Source: Crocinitomicaceae bacterium
GTDB lineage: Bacteria > Bacteroidota > Bacteroidia > Flavobacteriales_D > Crocinitomicaceae
Assembly (NCBI GenBank): GCA_003512365.1
Contig: DORI01000091.1
Location: 223 to 6,419 of the forward strand
Direction: 5' to 3'
DNA: 6,197 bases
The first letter of the stretch is position 1. Each line of letters opens with the position of its first letter. Both the position numbers and the translations under genes were made by a program. Positions 1 to 6,197 of this stretch are shown here, piece by piece. Under the pieces are notes generated by a model. That model had not been told where the DNA came from and did not search any database. It saw nothing but the letters and a program-made list of their open reading frames with translations.

Positions 1-240
1 TGAATCACATTGATCACAAGCCTCCATGTTTTCTGTTCTATTAAAGCAGTTTATTGTTTTAGCTAGAATTCGTGCAGTGGTAGTTTTACCGACACCTCTC
101 GATCCGCAGAATAAAAATGCTTGCGCCAAATGATCATTTTTTATGGCATTCTTGAGTGTTCCAGTGATGGTCTTTTGACCCACAACCGTATCAAAGGTTT
201 GTGGTCTATATTTTCTTGCGGAAACAACAAATTCTGACAT
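1..240 (-). CDS. dnaX: DNA polymerase III subunit gamma/tau, N-terminal part (runs off left edge)
   Basis: This is the ATPase subunit of the clamp loader, which opens and loads the sliding clamp at the replication fork in the cytoplasm. Eighty codons are visible, starting at the ATG at 238-240. The opening SARKYRPQTFDTVVGQ (residues 7-22) is the classic DnaX start. The Walker A loop GSRGVGKTT lies at residues 46-54, followed by ARILAKTINC. Cys65, Cys75 and Cys78 begin the DnaX zinc-binding module; a fourth Cys would be expected just beyond the edge. The AAA+ remainder, the sensor motifs and the tau C-terminus are outside the window, so it cannot be seen whether both gamma and tau forms are made. 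There is no Shine-Dalgarno sequence. A Bacteroidota-type promoter box ends four bases before the ATG. The gene lies 61 bases downstream of the phosphoesterase gene on the same strand, with no terminator between them, so read-through is possible. The identification is secure. Confidence 0.96.
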   Translation of the reverse strand, partial: MSEFVVSARKYRPQTFDTVVGQKTITGTLKNAIKNDHLAQAFLFCGSRGVGKTTTARILAKTINCFNRTENMEACDQCDS

Positions 241-244
241 GTAT

Positions 245-279
245 CAAAGATAATCAATTAGGCTTAAGCTTGATTCAAA
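245..279 (-). promoter_or_regulatory. Candidate Bacteroidota-type promoter for dnaX
   Basis: Read on the minus strand, TATCTTTG (245-252) matches the Bacteroidota -7 consensus TAnnTTTG exactly. TTTG at 276-279 could be the -33 element; the 23-base spacer is at the long end of the accepted range. Only four bases separate the -7 box from the dnaX ATG, so the transcript would start at or within a few bases of the start codon. The box and its position are seen directly. Promoter function is inferred. Confidence 0.5.
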
Positions 280-301
280 CTTTTATCAACAAATGAAGAA
301 A

Positions 302-1540
302 TTATTTATCTTTTCTCGGATAAATTTCCACCAAAGTTCCATTTTTTGGTCCAAAAAGGTCAATTGCCTCTGGAATGTTGAAACGAGTTTCTTCCGTCAG
401 TGGTACAATTTTGTCAACATTTTCATATTTCACAGTTCGGAGTTCTATCTTATCCTTCGAAATAAAAATCCAATTGAATTGATTGACTTTTCCAGCATCT
501 CTAGTCCAAGATTTGCAATCGTCTGCTTCGCGAAGTGGAGCTCCCCAACAACCTTCTCCTGCATACACAATACCTTTTTCATCATCTCGTTTAAATCCTT
601 CGTCTGCATCTTTATCTTGCGAACTTACAATGGGCCATGTTATCTTAGTGGTATGTGAATCGTTTTCTAAACAAAGCCTAACATTACTATATTTTTCGAA
701 TAAAGGAACAAAGTTATTGTATTGCGTTTGCATTTCCTTCTTAAAGCTAACGTGTGCCCGAATTGGACGATGGTATTGTGGAAGCTGCCAAAAGTAATTT
801 TTATGATCCTCTAAAGAGTTTCGTAGAAAAATTTTTTGACCACCAATTTTCAAGATTTCTGAATTCAAGGAAATTAAATTTATTAAATTCCCTCCGAATG
901 TAGTGTTGTAATACAATTTTGGATGCGGAACATTAAACAACTTGACCAAAACAACATTCGTTTTTTCGTGATTTCCTCTAGAAACTACTAGTGGTGTTAT
1001 TCTTCCATCAGTATCAATGGTATATTCCCAATCTTCAAACCAATTGATCCATTGATAATTTAGGTCTAATCCAATAAAATCACCATTAAATAAAACCGCA
1101 TGAGCTTTGAGTTTAGCCACCATCTTATTGGCTTTAGTACGAACGGGCCTATTATCACGAGAATCACCACCAGCTATAAATGAAAGTCGTTCTTCTGGAG
1201 AATTAGGTGCGGTTGTAAAATAATAGGTTCTTCCAAATCCCTCGGTGTCTTTTATAGTAAAATAATACCGTGTGTTTGGTTTTAGATTTTTTAATTCTAC
1301 CAAACAGTTTGTCATTCCTTTCCAGTTATTTTTTGAAGTCAATGGTAATTCTTGACGGTATCTATTTTTACTGAGTTCTACAGTATCCAAGTATAAACCC
1401 ATAAACTGACCTCTTTTTTGATCCCAAATTATAGTTGCTGTTGTTGAAGCATCTCCACTAAATACAACGCGAACAAAGCGTGTTTTACCGAATGAATGAA
1501 AGGCAATAAAGCAAATTAGATAAAAACAAATGGTTCTCAT
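302..1540 (-). CDS. Exported purple-acid-phosphatase-like metallophosphoesterase
   Basis: This is a calcineurin-type, two-metal phosphoesterase, probably periplasmic or secreted. The substrate is unknown; phosphomonoesters are likely. From the ATG at 1538-1540 it has 412 residues: a signal peptide (about 1-18, MRTICFYLICFIAFHSFG), a fibronectin-III-like domain typical of the N-terminus of purple acid phosphatases (about 20-115), then the catalytic domain. The metal-site blocks are GGDSR (124-128), NGDF (152-155), RGNHE (188-192), QYHRPI with His257, and ENDSH (292-296). All five blocks are present, so it should be active. The usual Tyr of the GDxxY block is replaced by Gly157, and the first His of GHxH by Asp294. 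A GTG five codons upstream (1553-1555) keeps the frame open, but the ATG gives a cleaner signal peptide and fits the promoter-like box at 1545-1552. It sits between the M16 operon terminator and dnaX. It could also be annotated simply as a metallophosphoesterase family protein. Confidence 0.87.
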   Translation of the reverse strand: MRTICFYLICFIAFHSFGKTRFVRVVFSGDASTTATIIWDQKRGQFMGLYLDTVELSKNRYRQELPLTSKNNWKGMTNCLVELKNLKPNTRYYFTIKDTEGFGRTYYFTTAPNSPEERLSFIAGGDSRDNRPVRTKANKMVAKLKAHAVLFNGDFIGLDLNYQWINWFEDWEYTIDTDGRITPLVVSRGNHEKTNVVLVKLFNVPHPKLYYNTTFGGNLINLISLNSEILKIGGQKIFLRNSLEDHKNYFWQLPQYHRPIRAHVSFKKEMQTQYNNFVPLFEKYSNVRLCLENDSHTTKITWPIVSSQDKDADEGFKRDDEKGIVYAGEGCWGAPLREADDCKSWTRDAGKVNQFNWIFISKDKIELRTVKYENVDKIVPLTEETRFNIPEAIDLFGPKNGTLVEIYPRKDK

Positions 1541-1544
1541 GATG

Positions 1545-1552
1545 TAAAAATA
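1545..1552 (-). promoter_or_regulatory. Possible -7 box for the phosphoesterase gene
   Basis: On the minus strand TATTTTTA matches TAnnTTTG at all fixed positions except the last. It ends four bases before the ATG at 1540, the same spacing as the dnaX box. I see no clear TTG at the expected -33 distance. A promoter is needed here because a strong terminator lies just upstream, but in DNA this AT-rich the match alone is weak. Confidence 0.3.
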
Positions 1553-1585
1553 CACTTTTATAATGTTGACTAGAAATTAGAGCAT

Positions 1586-1614
1586 AAAAAAAGGCTGTCA
1601 TACGACAGCCTTTT
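1586..1614 (-). terminator. Intrinsic terminator of the M16 operon
   Basis: An 11-base perfect inverted repeat (arms 1589-1599 and 1604-1614, GC core GGCTGTC/GACAGCC) closes over a four-base loop. On the minus strand it is followed by seven T residues (1586-1592). It begins 14 bases after the stop codon of the second M16 gene, the right place to end that operon and insulate the phosphoesterase gene. On the plus strand the hairpin is followed by only four T residues and no plus-strand gene reads into it, so the functional direction is minus. Confidence 0.93.
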
Positions 1615-1628
1615 ATGGAAGTTTAAAT

Positions 1629-3713
1629 TTACTTTTTGAATAATTTCATATCTGGTTTTCCATTGACTTCTACTTTCACTACTTTACCGGAAAGAATCAT
1701 TGGCCCCATATTCATGGATAAACTGTGCGGAAATAAAAGACCATTTACTTCTTTATAATCACCAAAAACCTGAGTTGATTCATTTGTTTTGTCACCTTCT
1801 TTGGTTATGGTTAAACTCTTTTCTTTTAAAAAGTTTTTTCGATTAAAATAGTCGTAACTTTCGGTTTCGCCGTCCACAATCTTCACTACATAATATTCTG
1901 TATCGTTTTCATTTTGAATACCTTCAAGTGAGTAATTTGTGCTATTCGTAGCGTAATTTAATTCCTGAAATAAACCTGCTTCCTTTTGCTTTTTAGCAAT
2001 TTCTTCTGCTGTCATATCTTTCTTACCTGCCATTGGAGCACTTGTATATCCCGTTTTTCCATCAAAATAGCTTAATGGCATCATGTTGCCCTGAAATTCT
2101 AAGGCTGTTGCCTCTGTTGCAGGAGCAAGATAATAATTGAAAAATTTTAAGGTCATAGGCATTTGTGCTCCCGACATTTCAGAAACACGTTCAACTGATT
2201 TTACTTTTTTCAATTTCTTCGTTAACTCCTTCATAGAGCTTGATTTCGTTACGGCCAAAAGGTAATTCGTAATGAGTTGCTCTTTTGATATGTCAGCCTT
2301 GACTATTTCTTTAAACGGATTTCCGAATTCGTCCAAAATTGTAACTTTGCCATCACTATCGAACTTCTTTAGTTTATCCAAAATTTCCTCATTTCCAACC
2401 ACAATTATATTACAGTTTGTTGAAGTGAAATATGATTTAGCCATATTTAAAATATCATCTTTGTTTACTGCTTCCAAGCGCTGTAAATAATTTTGATAAT
2501 AATCTTTTGGTAATTTATATTTGATGGTATTTAACGCAAAACGTGCGATAGTTGAAGGACTCTCTAAGGAGCGAGCAAAACCTCCGGCTTGAGAAGATTT
2601 CGTTAGGTTTATTTCGTCGTCTTTTACTAATTCAGTGGTTATCAATTCGAATTCTTTGAGAATTTGAGTTATCGCTGAATCTGTTACTGCATTTCTAAAG
2701 TTACCCCCTGCAGACATCCATGAGCCATTTTCTGTAATATTCATGGCAGAATAACATCCATAAGTATAAGCTTTATCCTCGCGAAGGTTTTGCATTAAAC
2801 GCGTACCAAATCCACCGCCTCCCAGAATGCCATTGAGAACAGTTGAAGGCAATTGATTCACATCTCCTGTTTTCATTTTGATTGGAAAAGTAATGTAAAC
2901 AACACTTTGAACAGCTCCACGCTTTTTAACAAATGTTACTTGATTTCCTTTGGGTTGAGTTGCTTCAGGCAAGGATGCGACGTATTTTTTACCACCTTTC
3001 CATTCACCGAAATATTTAGCAACCATCTCTTCTGTTTGCTTTCTTGTAATATCACCTACTACCACTAAATATGCTCCATCTGGAGTAAAGATTGATTTGT
3101 AGTAGTTAATTACATCCTGGCGGGTAATGTTTTTTAAAGTTGTTTCATTCATTACATCACTGAACGGATGACCTGGAAAATTAACTTTTACCATTGCATT
3201 TTGAGCCATTGTTCCGGCATCTGATTTTGCAGATAACAAACCGTCTTCGTTTTGCTTGCGAATTCGATCAAATTCACTTTCAGGAAAATTCGCATTCAGA
3301 AGGACATCGTTCAAAAGACTCAATCCTTTGTCCATATGTTTTGTCAAACATGACATTGAAATGGAATTTTTGTCTGCAGAAAGTGAAGCCCCGATAAAAT
3401 CAATTTCCTTATCTAATTGGTCTTTTGATCGGTTTGTAGTTCCTGACATAATTAAAGAGCCCGCCATATCTGAAAGGCCAGCTTTGTCTCCCTCATTTCT
3501 TGGATCTGAGCCCATGCTTAAATCAAATGATACCCTTGGAAGTTTGTGATTTTCCGATAATATCACAGTAATTCCATTTGCAGTGGTAAAAACTTCTGAG
3601 TCTTTAATCTCTATTTTCTTGGCTTGAGCAGGTGCAGGACGAACAGATCGGTCAACTTGACCAAAAGTAGTCGCAGTAAGGAAACAAGCACTAATGATAA
3701 CTATATTTTTCAT
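1629..3713 (-). CDS. M16 family non-catalytic subunit with C-terminal LolA-like domain
   Basis: This is the probable regulatory or substrate-binding partner of a periplasmic M16 zinc peptidase. The 694 residues begin with a signal peptide (about 1-19, ending TTFGQ). Two M16 half-barrels follow: about 38-245, opening TTANGITVILSENHKLPRVS, and about 255-450. Where active members have HxxEH, this protein has GLSDMAGSL (79-87), with Asp82, Gly85 and Ser86 at the metal positions, so it should not bind catalytic zinc. The second half keeps the glycine-rich loop GGGGFGTRL (298-306) and the conserved pair Arg311/Tyr318 in LREDKAYTYG. Residues about 475-694 are an extra domain that resembles LolA/LolB-type lipoprotein-binding folds, ending with a GDYKEVNGLLFPHSL segment (651-665) and a VNGKPDMKLF tail. 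ISAC at 7-10 resembles a lipobox but is too close to the N-terminus to be convincing. Its ATG is 11 bases after the upstream M16 stop codon, so the two are surely co-transcribed; no Shine-Dalgarno is seen. Confidence 0.92.
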   Translation of the reverse strand: MKNIVIISACFLTATTFGQVDRSVRPAPAQAKKIEIKDSEVFTTANGITVILSENHKLPRVSFDLSMGSDPRNEGDKAGLSDMAGSLIMSGTTNRSKDQLDKEIDFIGASLSADKNSISMSCLTKHMDKGLSLLNDVLLNANFPESEFDRIRKQNEDGLLSAKSDAGTMAQNAMVKVNFPGHPFSDVMNETTLKNITRQDVINYYKSIFTPDGAYLVVVGDITRKQTEEMVAKYFGEWKGGKKYVASLPEATQPKGNQVTFVKKRGAVQSVVYITFPIKMKTGDVNQLPSTVLNGILGGGGFGTRLMQNLREDKAYTYGCYSAMNITENGSWMSAGGNFRNAVTDSAITQILKEFELITTELVKDDEINLTKSSQAGGFARSLESPSTIARFALNTIKYKLPKDYYQNYLQRLEAVNKDDILNMAKSYFTSTNCNIIVVGNEEILDKLKKFDSDGKVTILDEFGNPFKEIVKADISKEQLITNYLLAVTKSSSMKELTKKLKKVKSVERVSEMSGAQMPMTLKFFNYYLAPATEATALEFQGNMMPLSYFDGKTGYTSAPMAGKKDMTAEEIAKKQKEAGLFQELNYATNSTNYSLEGIQNENDTEYYVVKIVDGETESYDYFNRKNFLKEKSLTITKEGDKTNESTQVFGDYKEVNGLLFPHSLSMNMGPMILSGKVVKVEVNGKPDMKLFKK

Positions 3714-3724
3714 ACTATTTCGTT

Positions 3725-5191
3725 TTATTTCGCTTTAGGTACATAGTGAAGTATGACGCGAGCATCTTGCGTTAGGTATTTGTTCGCAACACGTTGGATA
3801 TCTTCTCTGGTTACTTTCATGTAATTGTCCATTAGAGAATTTACTCGGTTCGCATTTCCAAAATACACATGGTTGTCAGCTAAATTTTCAGCTATTCCAG
3901 CAATACTTGCATTTGCTGTCACAAGGTTGTTTTCAAATTTGTTTCTAATTTTTTGAAATTCTTCCTCAGAAATTAATTCCTTTTTAATAGTTTCAATTTG
4001 ACCATCGAATTCTTTTTGAATATCATCCAAAGAAACATCCTTCGACGCAATAGCAGCAAAGATTCCTATACCAGCATCTTCCAATCCATAATTAAAAGAG
4101 AAGGCAAAAGATGCCATTCTTTTCTTCTCAACAATTGTTTTATTGATTCGGGAACTGCTTCCGCCAGAAAGTACTTCATTCATCATTTCCAATGCATAAG
4201 CATCCGGGTGCGTTTGTTCTGGAAATTTATATCCCATGAAAATACCAGGTAATTCAATGTTATCCTCGATTACATCTTTCGTGACACCTTTTAAAACAGA
4301 ATTATCTTTTGTGGTGCGTTTGATAACGATTTGTTTTGCCGTGTAATTGGCAATTAACTTCTTTGCCTCAGGATCAGACGATTTCAAAAAATCTTTGGCA
4401 TTGAATTTTGTTTTCGAAACACCATATCTTTTAACAAAAGGTTCCTCTTCTAAATTGATAAAATCTCTATACAAATTAATAGCCTCACCTTTAGGCATGG
4501 ACGCGAAATATTTGTCAATCCATTTTTTTGTTTGCTCGATATTTAAATCACCCGCAATTGATAATGTAGCATTACTAGGCACATAATAATTCTTGTAGAA
4601 ATTCACATAATCCTCTTCCTGTGCTGCATCCAAATGCTCCATGCTTCCAATTGGTGCCCAATTGTATGGGTGTGATGGGAAAACGCGTTTGAACATTTCA
4701 GTGAAAAAGGAACCGTATGGCTGATTGTCGACACGTTGTCTTTTTTCCTCTTTAACAACACTTCTTTGTGTTTCGATACCTTTAATGTCAACTTTCGCAT
4801 GAAGCATTCGCTCACTTTCGAGCCATAAACCGAGTTCCAATTGATTGGATGGTAAAATCTCATAGTAGTAAGTTCTGTCTTGTGAAGTGTTCGCGTTTAA
4901 GGTTCCACCATTTTTTTCTACTAATTCACTGTATTCTCCTCTGCCAATATTTGCGGAGCCTTCAAATAAAAGGTGTTCAAAAAAGTGTGCAAATCCCGTT
5001 CTTTCTGGAATTTCATTTTTTGATCCCACGTGATACAAAACTGAAACAGCTACAATCGGCGTAGCGTGCTCTTCATGCAGAATGACATGTATTCCGTTCG
5101 GTAAATCGTACTCAACATATTTGATTTTTTGTTGTGCAGTGGACCATGCCGAAACTGATAATACCATTCCAAATAATACTATTTTTCTCAT
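3725..5191 (-). CDS. M16 family zinc metallopeptidase, catalytic subunit
   Basis: This is an insulinase/pitrilysin-family peptidase, expected to degrade peptides or unfolded segments in the periplasm. The 488 residues start with a signal peptide (about 1-20, ending WSTAQ). The opening YDLPNGIHVILHEEHATPIV (28-47) and FAHFFEH, with His69, Glu72 and His73, are the inverted zinc site HxxEH. Glu149 in SVVKEEKRQ is the best candidate third ligand (Glu148 is adjacent). The second half-barrel begins near 311 (ELPGIFMGYKFPEQTHPDAY) and has the glycine-rich loop LSGGSSSRI (341-349). The Arg/Tyr pair of active single-chain members is missing: alignment puts Val354 and Ser361 there, and the partner gene supplies it. 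The linker between the halves (about 236-309) looks some 40 residues longer than usual. It is the first gene of the operon. The 111-base upstream region (5192-5302) is shared with a divergent gene; I see no clean promoter match on this strand, though TATTTTAG at 5209-5216 is a weak candidate. Confidence 0.95.
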   Translation of the reverse strand: MRKIVLFGMVLSVSAWSTAQQKIKYVEYDLPNGIHVILHEEHATPIVAVSVLYHVGSKNEIPERTGFAHFFEHLLFEGSANIGRGEYSELVEKNGGTLNANTSQDRTYYYEILPSNQLELGLWLESERMLHAKVDIKGIETQRSVVKEEKRQRVDNQPYGSFFTEMFKRVFPSHPYNWAPIGSMEHLDAAQEEDYVNFYKNYYVPSNATLSIAGDLNIEQTKKWIDKYFASMPKGEAINLYRDFINLEEEPFVKRYGVSKTKFNAKDFLKSSDPEAKKLIANYTAKQIVIKRTTKDNSVLKGVTKDVIEDNIELPGIFMGYKFPEQTHPDAYALEMMNEVLSGGSSSRINKTIVEKKRMASFAFSFNYGLEDAGIGIFAAIASKDVSLDDIQKEFDGQIETIKKELISEEEFQKIRNKFENNLVTANASIAGIAENLADNHVYFGNANRVNSLMDNYMKVTREDIQRVANKYLTQDARVILHYVPKAK

Positions 5192-5288
5192 AAATTTAAT
5201 TTGGATGGCTAAAATAGACTAAAAATTGCAAATAAAGCTGATCTATCTGCGTTAATACACTACTTTTCCTTTTGGTCTAAAAATTGGT

Positions 5289-5296
5289 TACCTTTG
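5289..5296 (+). promoter_or_regulatory. Candidate -7 box for the divergent plus-strand gene
   Basis: TACCTTTG matches the Bacteroidota -7 consensus TAnnTTTG exactly and ends six bases before the ATG at 5303. A TTTG at 5271-5274 is the nearest -33 candidate, but its 14-base spacer is shorter than the accepted range, so the -33 element is doubtful. If the box is used, the mRNA has almost no leader. Confidence 0.45.
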
Positions 5297-5302
5297 AATT
5301 CA

Positions 5303-6197
5303 ATGAAAATAAAAATAGCACTCGTTTTTCTCGGTTTTTATTTAAATAGCCATGCTCAAGGAATTGTACCATTCATGGATTTTAATAATTTTTTAGCAAG
5401 CTACGAAAATGGGTTCTTTCGGCAAATTGAAATTCAGCCAATATCTAATCTAAAAACTGGAGATGAGCTCGCGGCCTACCTGGATATAAGAGGAAATTTA
5501 AGGCTTTACGACGGAAAGGAAAGACGAGATATTACCTTATTAAATGCTGAATATGAAATTTCCGATCACATTTTAGCCTATAAAATTGCAGGTAGCTTGA
5601 AAGCTTGGGAATCGGGAAAAAATTACAACTTAACTAGTTTCGCTTCCGATTACGCAGTGAAAGATTCGCTGGTGGTGTTTTTAGATGGACGTACCCGATC
5701 TACGAATGTTTTTTGGAACAAACAAACCATTATGCTAGCTAATATTTTTGACAAATTGGAGATGCCAAAATTTATAGGTGATAATCTTGTGATTTACAAA
5801 GATGCTAGTCAAACGTTCAATGCATTTTGGAAAGGTAAAAACTATGAAATCGGTTTGTTCAATCAAGAATTTAAAGGATTTCCAGGAACTGATGCAAATG
5901 GTCAGATTACATTCAGTGTAGGGTGTGATGTTTTTTGCTTCAATGACCCTTTTACCCAATCTTTTGTTGTTTTTGAGGATGGAGAAATGAAAGATGTAGA
6001 ATCATTACCTGTTCAGAAGTTCATGGCTGCTCGAGGATTTGTAGTTTACGAAGATATCAACGGGAATTTATGGCACTACAGAAAAGGTGTTAAAACTGCA
6101 CTTAGTAATTTTGGTAGTTCTAAGTGGATGGCGAAAGACGATCTTGTGATGTGGATGGAAAATTCTTATTTGTTTGTGTTTGCAAATGAAACGAAAA
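5303..6197 (+). CDS. Exported repeat protein, probable beta-propeller (runs off right edge)
   Basis: I do not recognise a named family. An open frame runs from the ATG at 5303-5305 to the window end without a stop: 298 complete codons plus one base, so the C-terminus is missing. Residues 1-18 form a clear signal peptide (MKIKIALVFLGFYLNSHAQG, likely cut after SHA), so the protein is periplasmic or outer-membrane facing. From about residue 54 it is built of units of roughly 33-42 residues. Each begins with a hydrophobic strand such as LAAYLD, ILAYKI, LVVFLD, LVIYKD, FVVYED or LVMWME, then a second strand with aromatic residues and often a lysine- or glycine-containing turn. This alternation suggests propeller blades. 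There is one CxxxC pair (Cys208, Cys212), and no catalytic motif is visible. It is divergently transcribed from the M16 operon, and no functional link is shown. No Shine-Dalgarno is present. The reading frame is well supported by its length, its signal peptide and its start next to an exact promoter box. Confidence 0.85.
   Translation, partial: MKIKIALVFLGFYLNSHAQGIVPFMDFNNFLASYENGFFRQIEIQPISNLKTGDELAAYLDIRGNLRLYDGKERRDITLLNAEYEISDHILAYKIAGSLKAWESGKNYNLTSFASDYAVKDSLVVFLDGRTRSTNVFWNKQTIMLANIFDKLEMPKFIGDNLVIYKDASQTFNAFWKGKNYEIGLFNQEFKGFPGTDANGQITFSVGCDVFCFNDPFTQSFVVFEDGEMKDVESLPVQKFMAARGFVVYEDINGNLWHYRKGVKTALSNFGSSKWMAKDDLVMWMENSYLFVFANETK
5462..6196 (+). repeat. Degenerate protein-level repeats within the exported plus-strand protein
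   Basis: Units start near residues 54, 89, 122, 161, about 199-203, 246 and 281. Clear examples are DELAAYLDIRGNLRLYDGK (54-72), HILAYKIAGSLKAWESGKN (89-107), NLVIYKDASQTFNAFWKGKN (161-180) and FVVYEDINGNLWHYRKGVK (246-264). The shared pattern is a hydrophobic stretch followed by Tyr/Phe and often Asp, about six variable residues, an aromatic pair region, then a turn with Gly or Lys. The unit near 199 is the least clear. The repeats show in the protein and not in the DNA, so they are old. The last unit reaches the window edge and more may follow. Confidence 0.6.

Noticed and set aside
261..281. Short palindromes around GCTTAAGC and TTGATTCAA upstream of dnaX, considered as a terminator or operator
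   Set aside because: They are short, imperfect together, lack a T tract, and are expected in AT-rich DNA.
293..797. Plus-strand open frames of 121 and 104 codons opposite the phosphoesterase
   Set aside because: They overlap each other and the catalytic domain of a well-supported gene on the other strand, and their translations show no recognisable features.
1553..1555. GTG as the start of the phosphoesterase gene
   Set aside because: It adds only MYFYI before the ATG at 1540, weakens the signal-peptide start, and lies upstream of the candidate transcription start.
3684..3713. Lipoprotein signal in the 694-residue M16 protein (ISAC, Cys10)
   Set aside because: The Cys comes after only nine residues and the hydrophobic stretch continues past it, so an ordinary signal peptide cut near residue 18-19 is more likely.
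2237..4390. Similarity between the linker segment KKLIANYTA of the first M16 protein and EQLITNYLLA of the second
   Set aside because: The match is short, in otherwise dissimilar surroundings, and both are generic helical sequence; chance is the simpler explanation.
4603..4863. An 86-codon minus-strand frame within the catalytic M16 gene
   Set aside because: It is an out-of-frame shadow of the real gene on the same strand.
5735..5959. A 74-codon open frame on the minus strand
   Set aside because: It lies entirely inside the plus-strand exported protein gene, which has a signal peptide and repeats; the antisense frame shows no domain or start signal.

Overview
The window looks like ordinary chromosome from a Bacteroidota species, most likely a flavobacterium-type organism (order Flavobacteriales; a Crocinitomicaceae-like genus is possible but cannot be proven here). 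The evidence is AT-rich DNA, no Shine-Dalgarno sequence in front of any gene, two exact matches to the Bacteroidota -7 promoter box TAnnTTTG just upstream of start codons, and family-level protein resemblance. I see no RNA gene, mobile element, CRISPR array or attachment site. No stretch over 300 bases lacks a gene.

Layout, left to right. Bases 1-240 (minus) hold the first 80 codons of dnaX, the clamp-loader gamma/tau subunit; the rest lies off the left edge. Bases 302-1540 (minus) encode an exported purple-acid-phosphatase-like metallophosphoesterase with an N-terminal fibronectin-III-like domain. A strong intrinsic terminator at 1586-1614 ends the next transcription unit, a two-gene minus-strand operon of M16 (insulinase/pitrilysin family) proteins: a 488-residue subunit with the zinc site HFFEH (3725-5191) and, 11 bases downstream, a 694-residue partner that lacks the zinc site (1629-3713). 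A 111-base divergent intergenic region follows, then a plus-strand gene from 5303 that runs off the right edge. It encodes at least 298 residues of an exported protein built of repeated beta-rich units.

How the genes fit together. The M16 pair is a complementary set. The first protein has the metal site but has lost the family's Arg/Tyr pair; the second has the Arg/Tyr pair but has D, G and S where the zinc-binding H, E and H should be. This is the division of labour of heterodimeric M16 proteases, so the two probably form one periplasmic peptidase. The second subunit also carries a C-terminal extension of about 220 residues resembling a LolA/LolB-type lipoprotein-binding fold. Every protein except DnaX has a signal peptide, so most of the window serves the cell envelope.

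The points most worth a second look are the split active site with the LolA-like fusion, the enlarged linker in the catalytic subunit, the divergent repeat protein, and promoter boxes so close to start codons that leaderless mRNAs are expected. I found no clearly new biological system.
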